Positions 32,075 through 41,700 of a DNA stretch of 47,161 bases are shown here, in pieces. The notes under the pieces are model-generated. The model saw nothing but the letters and a program-made list of their open reading frames with translations, was not told the origin of the DNA and did not search any database. The first letter of the stretch is position 1. The number at the start of each line of letters is the position of its first letter. The position numbers and the translations under genes are program-made. This DNA is from Lentisphaeraceae bacterium. Lineage in GTDB: Bacteria > Verrucomicrobiota > Kiritimatiellia > RFP12 > DVOR01. The stretch covers positions 1 through 47,161 of the forward strand of contig SFJE01000013.1 of assembly GCA_004555175.1 (NCBI GenBank), given 5' to 3'.

Positions 32075-32824
32075 ATGGCCCGGAACCTCAACATTGAGCG
32101 GCGGCGCAAGCTCATTCGCCACTATCAGGCGATGCGGCGGCGGCGGTCGCCCGTTCGCCGCGCCTTTACCTATTGGTGGGGGAGCGCGTTGCTCTCGATG
32201 TTGACGCTAGGCGTGTTCGTGCTGTTGGTGCTCGGACCGTGGAAGCACCTCCATCAAGGGCCGGCCCAGCGCGCATGCTGGGCGCTCCCCGAGCCGGGGC
32301 TCACCCTACGCCGGGCCTCGGCCCGCGAAGTGGCCGAACTGCGCCGCCAAGGCGCCGCCCGCCGCGCAGCGATGGCGTTGAGCGATCGCGAGGTGGGCAT
32401 CTCGCTGGCCGGTAAATTGCCTGAGCCCAAGCGCTTGGGCGGCAACCCTTTGCCCGAACTGACGCTTTCCATCTCGGTGGGCGCTTCGGGGGTTGAACCC
32501 GAGGCGCTCTTGCCGCCTTGCTACACCCCGCCGGCCACGGTCGAGAACCGCACCGTGCAGGTGGAGGAGGCGCTGCGCCAGGCCGGGTATGCGCCAGACT
32601 TCCCGCGCGAAACTGCCATAACTGGGCGAGGGCTAGCGGTCTTTCAGATCACGCTCGATGCGCAAGGGCGCGTGGAGACGGCGCTGCGATTGAAGCCGGC
32701 GGGCGAAGAGACGGCGAGCCTGCGGGCGTTGCGCTTGGGGTTGAGCGCGCAGCGGGGCTCGTGCGGCCCGGCCGAAGGTTTGGTAATATGCCGCTGGCAG
32801 ATCGAAAAAGAGGAGAGCTTATGA
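32075..32824 (+). CDS. TonB-like energy transducer candidate
   Basis: The 249-residue protein has a basic cytoplasmic start (RRRKLIRHYQAMRRRRSP), one membrane helix (ALLSMLTLGVFVLLVLGPW) and a periplasmic part ending in GLAVFQITLDAQGRVETALR, the VxxxGxV-type strand pattern of TonB C-terminal domains. The Pro-rich spacer of TonB is replaced by an Ala/Arg-rich region. Four nt separate it from the ExbD-like gene and its stop overlaps the M60 peptidase ATG. It could also be a special partner for that peptidase. Confidence 0.55.
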   Translation: MARNLNIERRRKLIRHYQAMRRRRSPVRRAFTYWWGSALLSMLTLGVFVLLVLGPWKHLHQGPAQRACWALPEPGLTLRRASAREVAELRRQGAARRAAMALSDREVGISLAGKLPEPKRLGGNPLPELTLSISVGASGVEPEALLPPCYTPPATVENRTVQVEEALRQAGYAPDFPRETAITGRGLAVFQITLDAQGRVETALRLKPAGEETASLRALRLGLSAQRGSCGPAEGLVICRWQIEKEESL

Positions 32825-35115
32825 CGAAACACATGTGGATTTTCGCCCTGATGATGGCCCTCTGCGGGGGGCTGCAGGCGCAGTTGACCTATCAGAATGC
32901 CAAGGTGGAGACCGATTCCAAGGGCCACGTAATCGAGAAGTTGGATTACGACCGTAAGCTCGTGGCCACCAATGGCATCCCCACCGCCGCCGAATATCGC
33001 GCCGAATTGCAGGAGCGCGAACGGATGAAGAAGGTGGCCGCCAAGGTCGGCCCCTGGTTCGATGCCATCCAGCGGCTGGAGATTGACCAAAAGAAGGGCG
33101 AGGAGAAGCACGATAAGGATGGCGGCGGTATGGCTGGTGACGGCGTGAAGGAGGTCGTTGGTCAGACCGGCGCCGGCATGGTGGCCTACATTGAGGCGAT
33201 GCGCGTCTTCCAGAGCAATACCACCGAGGGCGGCTCGGTCTCGCGCGATGCCCGGCAGTTGAAGGCCGCGCTTGAGGAGCTGCTCTACCGACGCGGGGGC
33301 GAGGTGGTCTGCGGACCGAGCCGGGGCGTGAGCATCAAGTATCCGCTCGAGTTGTTACTGGTGCGCTATCAGAGTTGGAAGGCGCAGTCGCTGCCGATGG
33401 ATGAGCTCTATGCCGCCAAGTCGGCCGAGCTCTGGCCGGGCAAAGTGCCCGATGATGCCGAGCGCGTGACCAAGAAGGTCACGCTCTATCCTGGCGAGGG
33501 CGGCTGGATCAGCACCGGGCTCTATGTGCCGCCGGGCGAGGTGGTCACCGTCAAGTGCGGCAGCCTCTCGGGGAACCTCACCGCCCAAATCGGCGTGCAT
33601 ACCGACGCGCTCAACCCCAAAATCGTCCCCCTCGATGAGGACGGTAACCCGATGGACGACCCCTATAACCCCGTGGTGCCGAGTATCTCCAAGATCAAGA
33701 TGGGCTGGGAGCAAGTCACGGATAACCGCCCGCTCTGGCGTTGGCCGGAGATGTGCCGCTCGTTCAAGATTACCAAGAAGCGCCAGGAGATTGGCCACGT
33801 GCTCGGCGGGGTGTTGTGGTTCCAGTGGAGCGGCGGTTCGCGCCCGATGGAGGTGGAGGTCTCCGGCTGCGTGCTCATGCCTTGGTTCCGCCTGGGCATT
33901 GACACCAACCAGGATTGGAACGAGCGCATCTCCAAGTATCCCGCCCCGTGGAGTGAGTTGCAGACCAAGAATATCATCATCACCGTGCAGTCGCATCACC
34001 TGCGCAAGGTCAAGAATATCGTGGCCCTGGCGCAGTGGTGGGGCAAGGCGGCGGCCATTATGCACCGCGTCTCGGGGCGCGATCTGCCCACCGATAGCGA
34101 GGCAAAGAACTACCGCGCCGCCAAGCGCGAGTGGGGCATCCTCCACAAGAAGCTGGTCCAGATGAACCCCGATGCCACGCCCGACACCGAGGAGCTGGTG
34201 CGCGCCGCTACGCTCCCCGCCCCCAAGCCCGCCGCCGGCGATGGAGAAGCCGCGGAGGCGCCCAAGCCCACGGTCAACCGTTATGGCGATGCGGAGGTCA
34301 TCGAGCAAGAGCCCGTCCACGATTACAGCAACGGCCCCAAGGCCATCAAGAAGCCCTCGCGTGAGAACGAGCCGAAGTGGACCCCCATCCGCATTGTCGA
34401 TGACACGCAGATCTCCGTGGGCGCCGGCCACTCGGGCTATCCCATCATGTGCATCCACTGGGGCGGCTCGATGATGAACCTCGCCGGTTTACAGAGATCC
34501 GGCGCTTGGGGCGCGCTCCACGAAATCGGCCACAACATGGGCCACGGCGTCACCGGCGTCTTCAAGCTCCCGGGCAACACCGAGGTGGTCAACAACTTCT
34601 TCGGCACCTGCGTGATGAATCTCCTCAACGGCACCGCCTTCCCGCGCATTATGGCCGATTCCTGGAACCAAATCGCCCAGTCGGTCAAGGCCGGCAAGCG
34701 CGACCTCTGGGCCACCGGCAATAACTCCACCCGCCTGGTCTTCTATATGACCCTCGCCCACCACTTCGGCGTGGAGAGCGTGGTCACCGTGGCCAACGAT
34801 AAGTACGAGAAGTATCCCGCCTCCGCAACGGGCGACCGCCTCTGCTGCACTTGGTCCAAGGCCGTCAAGCGCGACCTCACCCCCTACTTCGAGATGTGGG
34901 GTCTGCCCCTCTCCAAGGCCGCCTACGCCTTCACGCAGGATTGGGTCCCCTGGCCCTCCACCGCCGAGCAAGAGAACCTCTTCGGCAGCCCGAACTTGGG
35001 CGACCGCTATAGCGCGGGCGATGACGAGCTCGACTTCGCCGCCTGCCCCGAAGAGAAGAAGACCCGCCGCCAGCTGCGCGAGCGCCAGAACTTCAAGGTC
35101 CCGCCAACCAAATAG
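32821..35115 (+). CDS. Secreted M60-type (enhancin/mucinase) metallopeptidase
   Basis: The 764-residue protein has a signal peptide (MTKHMWIFALMMALCGGLQA) and a gluzincin core: GALHEIGHNMGHG with His567, Glu568 and His571, followed by GNTEVVNNFFG where Glu588 is the third zinc ligand. The HExxH-x16-E spacing is that of M60 peptidases, which cut mucin-type glycoproteins. A beta-rich domain precedes it (LYPGEGGWISTGLYVPPGE). The overlap ATGA with the TonB-like gene indicates coupling. It points to host glycoprotein use, unless it acts on the cell's own envelope. Confidence 0.9.
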   Translation: MTKHMWIFALMMALCGGLQAQLTYQNAKVETDSKGHVIEKLDYDRKLVATNGIPTAAEYRAELQERERMKKVAAKVGPWFDAIQRLEIDQKKGEEKHDKDGGGMAGDGVKEVVGQTGAGMVAYIEAMRVFQSNTTEGGSVSRDARQLKAALEELLYRRGGEVVCGPSRGVSIKYPLELLLVRYQSWKAQSLPMDELYAAKSAELWPGKVPDDAERVTKKVTLYPGEGGWISTGLYVPPGEVVTVKCGSLSGNLTAQIGVHTDALNPKIVPLDEDGNPMDDPYNPVVPSISKIKMGWEQVTDNRPLWRWPEMCRSFKITKKRQEIGHVLGGVLWFQWSGGSRPMEVEVSGCVLMPWFRLGIDTNQDWNERISKYPAPWSELQTKNIIITVQSHHLRKVKNIVALAQWWGKAAAIMHRVSGRDLPTDSEAKNYRAAKREWGILHKKLVQMNPDATPDTEELVRAATLPAPKPAAGDGEAAEAPKPTVNRYGDAEVIEQEPVHDYSNGPKAIKKPSRENEPKWTPIRIVDDTQISVGAGHSGYPIMCIHWGGSMMNLAGLQRSGAWGALHEIGHNMGHGVTGVFKLPGNTEVVNNFFGTCVMNLLNGTAFPRIMADSWNQIAQSVKAGKRDLWATGNNSTRLVFYMTLAHHFGVESVVTVANDKYEKYPASATGDRLCCTWSKAVKRDLTPYFEMWGLPLSKAAYAFTQDWVPWPSTAEQENLFGSPNLGDRYSAGDDELDFAACPEEKKTRRQLRERQNFKVPPTK

Positions 35116-35133
35116 TCCGCACAGGAGCCCACG

Positions 35134-36042
35134 ATGCCCACACCCACCCTGCTTTTCGGTCCGGTTCCCTCGCGGCGCTATGGCCGAAGCTTGGGCATCG
35201 ACCTCGTGCCAATGAAGACCTGTTGCTACGACTGCCTCTTCTGTCAACTTGGCCCCACCCCGCAAACCACCTGCACCCGCCGCGACTACGTCCCGCTCCG
35301 CGAGGTCTTCCGCCAGCTAGAGGCCTGGCTCGCCAAGGGCGAACCGGTGGACATCCTCACCCTCTGCGGCTCAGGCGAACCCACCCTCCATGCCCACTTC
35401 GGCGAGGTGCTCGACTGGATCGCCCGCCACACCGGCAAGCCCTCGCTCCTGATGAGCAATGGCGCCCTCTTCGCCGACCCCGAGGTCCGCGCCGCCGCCG
35501 CACGGGCCTCCCGCGTCAAAATCTCCCTGCACTTCTGGGACGAAGCCTCCTTCCGCGCCACGGTCCGCCCCCACCCCTCGCTCCACTTCGCCGACCTCTA
35601 CGCCGGCTGGCAGCGCTTCCGCGCCGACTTCTCCGGCAAGCTCGACCTTGAGTTCTTCGCGATGCCCGGCCTTAACACCGCCCCCGAGCAGGTCAACGCC
35701 ATCCTCGAGCTCGCCGAGCGCCTCCACCCCGACACCATCACCGTCAACTCCGCCGAGCGGCCTCCCGCCGAAGCCTGCGTCAAGCCCGTCCCCCCCGCCG
35801 AGCTCGCACGCCTGCGCGCCCTCTTCGCCACCCTCGCCGCCGAGCAACACGCCGCCGGCCCTGCCGCCCCTGAGCCCTACTCCGAAGAGGCCCTCATCGC
35901 CCTTGCCCGGCGGCACCCCCTCACGCCGGCCCAGTTCGCCCGCTACTTCGCCGTCAGCGAAGAGACCATCATCGCGGCCCTCAAACGCCACCACGACCCC
36001 TTCGCCGAACGCGCGCTCACGCCCGCTCCCCCACAAGTTTAG
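35134..36042 (+). CDS. Radical SAM protein
   Basis: The 302-residue protein begins FGPVPSRRYGRSLGIDLVP and has the cluster motif CCYDCLFC, that is CxxxCxxC, which binds the 4Fe-4S cluster used with SAM. TLCGSGEPTLH is the SAM-binding GEP stretch. The C-terminal 70 residues look like a small winged helix (HPLTPAQFARYFAVSEETI). This architecture matches COG0731-type Fe-S oxidoreductases of unknown substrate. It follows the M60 gene by 18 nt and precedes the siroheme reductase by 14 nt. Confidence 0.88.
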   Translation: MPTPTLLFGPVPSRRYGRSLGIDLVPMKTCCYDCLFCQLGPTPQTTCTRRDYVPLREVFRQLEAWLAKGEPVDILTLCGSGEPTLHAHFGEVLDWIARHTGKPSLLMSNGALFADPEVRAAAARASRVKISLHFWDEASFRATVRPHPSLHFADLYAGWQRFRADFSGKLDLEFFAMPGLNTAPEQVNAILELAERLHPDTITVNSAERPPAEACVKPVPPAELARLRALFATLAAEQHAAGPAAPEPYSEEALIALARRHPLTPAQFARYFAVSEETIIAALKRHHDPFAERALTPAPPQV

Positions 36043-36056
36043 AAAGGACCTTCCTC

Positions 36057-37565
36057 ATGGGTATTCACGATCAACTGCTCGGCGCTTGGGCCGACTTCAA
36101 CGCCCAACGCATCACGCCCCTCCAGCTCAAGGCCGTCTCCTCGGGCTTCGGCATCTATCAGCAGAAGAACGACGCCGTGATGATGCGTATCCGCCGCACC
36201 GGCGGTATCGTCACCCTCTCCGACCTGCGCACCATCGCCGGGCTCCTCGCCAAGTACGGTGTTCCCTTCGCCCATATCACCACCCGCCAGGCCATCCAGC
36301 TCCACGGCGTAGCCCCCACCGAGGTCGCCAACGCCCTCGCCGATTGCGAAGCGGCCGGGCTTTACTTCCGCGGCGGCGGCGGCAACACCTTCCGCAATGT
36401 CCTCGTCAACCCCGATAGCGGCCTGCACGCCGATACCGCCTTCGACGTCCTCCCCTACGCCCGCGCCCTCGCCAAGGCCTTCTACGCCTTCGACCTCGCC
36501 TACGCCCTCCCCCGCAAGATCAAGATCGCCTTCGCCGACCGCACCGCCGACCGTATGCTCTGTGCCATCCAGGACCTCGGCTTCGTCGCCACCAACACCA
36601 ACGGCACGCGCACCTTCGAGGTCTGGCTCGGCGGCGGCATCGGCAATAAGCCCCGCGTCGGCTTCAAGCTCTTCGACGCCCTCCCCGCCAGCGAGTGCAT
36701 CCGCGTGGCAATGGCCGTCACCGCCCTCTTCAATGACCACGGCGACCGCGCCTGCCGCGCCACCGCCCGCCTCCGCTTCCTGCGCGCCAAGCTCGGCGAC
36801 GACGGCCTCGCTGCCCTCTTCCACGAATACTACGCCAAGGCCGACGCCCAGGGCTATCCCGCCTGCCCCGAGAGCACCCTCTCACCCGAAGTCTACCCCA
36901 TCACCACCCTCCCCGAGGGCGTCGAGCCCCTCCCCGGCTTTGAGGACTGGAAGGCTATCGCCTGCAAGCCCCTCCACGATGGCACCTACTCCGTCCGCCT
37001 CTTCGTGCCCTTCGGGAACTTCACCCAGCCCATGCTCGTGCGCTTCTGCGACTTCCTTGAGCACTATGGCCTCACCCGCCTGCAGCTGCTCATCTCGCAA
37101 GACCTCACCCTCCCGCGCGTCCACGCCAAGTGCCTCACCGCCCTCTACCGAGCCCTCGTCCAGAGCTTCCCAGATTTCGACCTCACCCTGCGCTCCTACG
37201 TCGGCCACATCCCCACCTGCATCGGCAACACCATCTGCAAGATTGGCGCGGCTGACTCCCCGCGCATCGGCGAAAAACTCGCCAAAGTCCTCGATGCCTA
37301 CCTCCCGGCCAACACCCCCGAGCGCCGCCTCCTGGCCCAGCTCGTCACCACCGAAGTGCGCATCAGCGGCTGCCCCAACTCCTGCACCGCCCACCCCTCG
37401 GCCAAGTTCGGCTTCCAATGCCGTAAACTCGGCGGCCAGGATGTCCTCATCCCCTTCACCCCCGCCACCACCGAGCCCCCCACCCTCGGCGAAGCCAAGC
37501 CCACCCCCATCGCCATCGACGACCTCCCCGCCTACCTCCTCTCCAACCTCGGCTTGGAGCTCTAA
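36057..37565 (+). CDS. Siroheme [4Fe-4S] sulfite/nitrite reductase family protein
   Basis: The 502-residue protein carries the siroheme-cluster motif in two parts: CIGNTIC (Cys388, Cys394) and CPNSC (Cys439, Cys443), with TTRQAIQLHG and the GGGGNTFRNV stretch upstream, which hold siroheme carboxylates in sulfite and nitrite reductases. It should reduce sulfite or nitrite by six electrons. No siroheme synthesis or electron-donor gene is nearby. Its coding strand is extremely C-rich. Last gene of the plus-strand run, preceded by GAAAGGA. Confidence 0.9.
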   Translation: MGIHDQLLGAWADFNAQRITPLQLKAVSSGFGIYQQKNDAVMMRIRRTGGIVTLSDLRTIAGLLAKYGVPFAHITTRQAIQLHGVAPTEVANALADCEAAGLYFRGGGGNTFRNVLVNPDSGLHADTAFDVLPYARALAKAFYAFDLAYALPRKIKIAFADRTADRMLCAIQDLGFVATNTNGTRTFEVWLGGGIGNKPRVGFKLFDALPASECIRVAMAVTALFNDHGDRACRATARLRFLRAKLGDDGLAALFHEYYAKADAQGYPACPESTLSPEVYPITTLPEGVEPLPGFEDWKAIACKPLHDGTYSVRLFVPFGNFTQPMLVRFCDFLEHYGLTRLQLLISQDLTLPRVHAKCLTALYRALVQSFPDFDLTLRSYVGHIPTCIGNTICKIGAADSPRIGEKLAKVLDAYLPANTPERRLLAQLVTTEVRISGCPNSCTAHPSAKFGFQCRKLGGQDVLIPFTPATTEPPTLGEAKPTPIAIDDLPAYLLSNLGLEL

Positions 37566-37665
37566 GCCCCCCGCCGGGCCTTTTCGGGGGTGGCGGGGGC
37601 AGCCTTTATACCTTTTCGGGGGTAGCGGGGGCGGAGCCCCTGCAAGGGCGCCAGCCCAAGTGGCG

Positions 37666-37693
37666 GTTCTGTGGCGCGGCATATTTGCCGCGC
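37666..37693 (+). repeat. REP-like hairpin, copy 3
   Basis: Head GTTCTGTG plus hairpin GCGCGGCA-TATT-TGCCGCGC, identical to the copies at 11040, 21651 and 37749. Confidence 0.92.
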
Positions 37694-37748
37694 TAGGGGC
37701 GGGGGTAGCGGGGGCGGAGCCCCTGCAAGGGCGCCAGCCCAAGTGGCG

Positions 37749-37776
37749 GTTCTGTGGCGCGGCATATTTGCCGCGC
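37749..37776 (+). repeat. REP-like hairpin, copy 4
   Basis: Fourth identical 28-nt copy, directly beside the 3' end of the RAYT gene. Confidence 0.92.
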
Positions 37777-37782
37777 ACGCGG

Positions 37783-38691
37783 TTAGGGGCTTGCAAGGCG
37801 GGCGGCAAAGCCATTGAGGGCCAGGCACTGCTCGCGGGTGATGGTGCGCTTCTGGGAGTGATAGGGCCACGGCGCGAGCATCAGCAACCGCCCCTGGGCG
37901 CAGGCCTCAAAGTAGCGCTTGGGCGGCTTGTAGAGGGGCGGAAAGCCATTTTCGAGCAAGACCACCAGCGGCAGCTCGGCCTCTAGGGCCGCCCGGGCAA
38001 TCTGCTTTTCACCCGGGCTAATGCACGGCGAAATCAACACCGCACCTTGCCGTGCCTGAGCCAAGAGCTGCTCCTGCTGGTGCGCGAGCGCCTCGGATGA
38101 AATGCGGCGCGAGCACTGGAGCGCCAGGCGCACCGGCCGATCCAGCAGAAAATGGTTGCCAATCGCCGCGAAGGTATGCCCGACCAAGGGCAGATCACGC
38201 ACCACGCGAAAGAGCTCGGGATGGGCTTGCTTAACCGCCAGACGGCGGGGATTGTCGCGAATATACGCGAGCATGTGCTCGAGCTGCCCCTTCTGGAAGA
38301 GGATGCGATCGTGAAAGCCCGGCGCCCAGATAGGCCCCTCGGCAAGCCCCAACGCCCGCGCCTCCTTGCTCACGCCCGCCTTGAAGCCGCGGATAATCGC
38401 CCCCAGCGGCTTGGCCTGCTCCTTATAGACAAAGAGCACGCCATGGAAGTGATCGGGCATCACCATCGGTGCCTCCACGCTCGCGCCCACATCTGGGAAA
38501 TGCGAAGGAATAGCCTCCCAGCACCGCGCTACCAACTCCCCCAGCGTGCTCCGGCAGATAGCAGGGGCCGTCTCGCCCCCCACCAGCCGACCGAAGAGCG
38601 GCCGCCGGTTGAGGGTGGTGAGCGTAATCATATAGATGCCCCGCGCGCGATAATCCCACGTGCGGCACCGCTGAAGCATTCGCTCGTTCAT
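37783..38691 (-). CDS. REP-associated tyrosine transposase with extra C-terminal domain
   Basis: The 302-residue protein starts with a Y1/HUH nuclease domain (1 to about 155): MITLTTLNRRPLFG, PMVMPDHFHGVLFV with His81 and His83 as metal ligands, and YIRDNPRR with Tyr143 as the likely nucleophile. Such RAYTs cut and join REP hairpins in single-stranded DNA. Residues about 165-302 are extra: GAVLISPCISPGEKQIARAA and LPLVVLLENGFPP suggest a Rossmann fold of the DprA/Smf type. ATG 38691 follows AGGAGG at 10 nt. REP-like hairpins flank its 3' end, the arrangement of a REP/RAYT unit. Confidence 0.88.
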   Translation of the reverse strand: MNERMLQRCRTWDYRARGIYMITLTTLNRRPLFGRLVGGETAPAICRSTLGELVARCWEAIPSHFPDVGASVEAPMVMPDHFHGVLFVYKEQAKPLGAIIRGFKAGVSKEARALGLAEGPIWAPGFHDRILFQKGQLEHMLAYIRDNPRRLAVKQAHPELFRVVRDLPLVGHTFAAIGNHFLLDRPVRLALQCSRRISSEALAHQQEQLLAQARQGAVLISPCISPGEKQIARAALEAELPLVVLLENGFPPLYKPPKRYFEACAQGRLLMLAPWPYHSQKRTITREQCLALNGFAARLASP

Positions 38692-38714
38692 CCTCTGTGT
38701 ACCTCCTAAGGCGC

Positions 38715-38723
38715 ATTGTAGCA
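38715..38723 (-). promoter_or_regulatory. Extended -10 promoter of the RAYT gene
   Basis: The minus strand reads TGC-TACAAT, about 24 nt before the ATG, inside the short gap after mfd. Confidence 0.55.
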
Positions 38724-38745
38724 CACCGCGGCCGCCAGCGCCGCG

Positions 38746-41700
38746 CTAGGGGCGGGGGGAGAGGAGGGCGGAGAGGCGCTTTTCGAGGTGGGAGAGGAGG
38801 AGCTCGGGGGAGGTGAGCGCACGGGGGGGCAAGGGGGAGGCGCTGAGGCCACGACGGGGGGCGCGGGTGCGGCGGTCGTAGGCGGTGAGGGTGCCAGCGG
38901 CGACCTCCAGCTTGCAGAGGCCGGCCTCGGCGGCGAGGATGCGCAGGCGAGTCAGGCGCAAAGCGCGCTGAGCGGCGGGGGGAAGCGGACCAAAGCGGTC
39001 GGCCAGTTCGGCCTGCAGAGCCTTGACCTCGCGCTCGGTAACAGCCTCGGCACAGCGGCGATAGACATTCATCCGCTGGGCCTCGTCCTCGATATAATCG
39101 TAGGGCAGCGCGGCGGCGTTTGGGCCGCTAGCGCCGGGGGAGGTATCCAGCGGCTCGAGGGCGAGCTCGACATCCACCAAGGTGGGCACGGCCTCGCCCT
39201 TCAGGCGGGCCACGGTCCGGCGCAACAGCTGACAGTAGAGGCCAAAGCCAATGGCGGCGATGTGCCCACTCTGGGCGGCACCGAGGAGGTTGCCCGAGCC
39301 GCGGATCTCCAGATCGCGCAGCGCGATGGCGTAGCCGGCACCAAGCCCGCTATGGCGCTTGAGGGCCTGCAACCGTTTGCGCGCGTCGCTATCGACCAAG
39401 CCCTCGCCGGGGAGGAGGAGATAGGCGAAACCGCGGGTGGCCGATCGGCCGACGCGCCCGCGCAGCTGGTAGAGCTCGGCGAGCCCAAAGCGGTCGGCGC
39501 GGTCGATCAGAATGGTATTGGCGCGGGGGATGTCGATACCGCTCTCGATGATGGAGGTGCAGAGGAGGAGATCGGCCTGACCGGCGGCGAAGGTACGCAT
39601 TGTGGCGGCGAGCTCCTCGGCGGCCATCTGCCCGTGGGCAACGAGGATCCGCGCCTCGGGCACCAGCAGCTGCAGACGGGCGAAGAGGCGCCCGATGGTG
39701 TGGACGCGGTTATGCAGGAAGAAGACCTGCCCGCCGCGAGCGAGCTCCTTGCGAATGGCGGCGGCCACGAGCGCATCGTCGTCGCGCTGAATGACGGTCT
39801 CGACGGCGACGCGGTTCTGCGGCGGGGTCTGCAGGAGCGAGAGGTCGCGCGCGCCAGTGAGCGAGAGGTAGAGGGTGCGCGGGATGGGGGTCGCGCTCAT
39901 CGTGAGCACATCAACTAACGCGCGCAAGCGCTTGAGCTGCTCCTTGTGGGCCACACCAAAGCGCTGCTCCTCATCCACCACCAGCAGCCCCAGGTCCTTG
40001 AAGGGCACATTCTCGGTGAGGAGGGCGTGGGTGCCGATGAGAATATCAATCTGCCCTTGGGCGGCGGCGCGCCGGGTCGCGGTGCGCTGGGCGGCGGTGC
40101 GGAAGCGCGAGAGCACCTCGATGCGCACCGGGAAGGGGGCCATGCGCTCGCAGAAGGTGGCGTAGTGCTGCTCGGCGAGAACCGTGGTGGGCGCGAGCAG
40201 GGCCACCTGCTTGTGGTTGCAGACGGCGATAAAGGCCGCGCGCATCGCCACCTCGGTCTTACCATAACCCGCGTCGCCGCAGAGAAGGCGATCCATCGCG
40301 GTGGGCGAGGCCATATCCTGCTTGACCTCGGCAATAACGCGCGCCTGGTCGGGGGTCTCCTGCCAAGGGAAGAGCGCCTCGAACTCGGCAATCCAAGGGC
40401 TGGAGAGGTCGAAGGCGAATCCCGGCAATGCCCGCCGCCGCGCCTGGGTCTCCAAGAGGCGCACGGCCAGATCCTCGATTCCGCGCTTGGCGGCCTCCTT
40501 CTCGCTCTGCCAGCGCTTGCCATCGAGGGCGTGGAGCTTGACCTTGCCCTTTTCCGGGCCAATATAGCGCGAGAGCAAGTGCGCGTGGGTGGTCGGCACA
40601 TAGAGCTTGGCCCCGCCGGCATACTCCAGCGCAAAGACCTCGCGCCGCTGATTGCCCACGGCAATCTCCTCGAGCCCCAAGAAGCGCCCGATGCCGTGCT
40701 CCACATGCACCACCAGTTCCCCGGGCTCCACATCGAAGGCATACTCCAGCCGCTGACCCGACACAGCCGCCCGCCGCACCGCGCGGTAACTCCGCTGCGT
40801 GGGATAGAGGTCGTTCTGCGTCAGCACCGAGACCGCCGGCCGCGCCAACGAAAAGCCCTCCGAGAGCGCCTCGCCCACCACGCGGATTGGCGTATCAGGC
40901 GGCAGCGCCTGCGTCAGGAGCGTCTGAACCGCCGCCGTGGCCGCGCACAGCAACACCGCCTCGCGTCCCCTGGCGCGCTCATCAAAGGCCGTCAGCAGCG
41001 TCCGCCGCAAGCGTGCGTGCGCCTCCGGATGATGCGCGAGCGCCTCGCCCTCTGCGCAGACCCCCGCCACCGGCTCAGCCACAATCGCCACCCGCGGCAA
41101 CTCCGGCTCCACCGGCTCGCCACTCCAACAGACCTGCCCCCGCTGCCGCGCGAGCAATGCCCGAAAGGCCACCGGATTCTCCACCCCCGCCTCAATCGGC
41201 TGCAACTGTGCCAGCGCGCTATCCACCGCCGGCGCGTCCGCCACCACCACCGCCGCGTCGGCCAAGCGTGCGAGGAGCGTGGTCATCTTCACCTTCGCCC
41301 CAGGCGCTGGCGGCAATTCCAACTCCGCCACCGCCCCCACCGAGCACTGCGTAAACGGGTCAAACTGCCTCAGCCGCTCAACCTCATCGCCAAAGAACTC
41401 CACGCGCACCGGCCGCTCCGCCCCCGCCGGCCAAACATCCACAATCCCCCCGCGCACCGCAAAGCTCAGCGGCTCGCTCACCACCGGCGCCTCCGCGCGC
41501 GCATACCCCAACTTCACCAGCGCCGCCAAAAACCCCTCAAAGGGCACCTCCTCCCCCACCGAGAGCCGCCGCGAAACCGCCGCCAACGCCTTCGGCTCGG
41601 CAATCGGCTGTAAGAGCGCGTGAATAGAGAGGCACACGAGCGCGCCCCCGCGCTTCGCCAATAATGCCTGCACCTGCGCCTGACGCTCCCCAGTTGTCAG

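Larger units (their letters stand above)
37618..37776 (+). repeat. 76-bp tandem duplication, each ending in a REP hairpin
   Basis: Positions 37618-37693 and 37701-37776 are identical over 76 bp with a 7-nt spacer (TAGGGGC). Each unit runs GGGGGTAGCGGGGGCGGAGC and onward to the REP-like head and hairpin (37666-37693 and 37749-37776). The second unit ends 6 bp before the RAYT stop codon. Confidence 0.95.

Noticed and set aside
37561..37617. Terminator after the siroheme reductase
   Set aside because: CCCCCGCC can pair with GGCGGGGG, but the loop is long and no clear T tract follows, so I do not list it.
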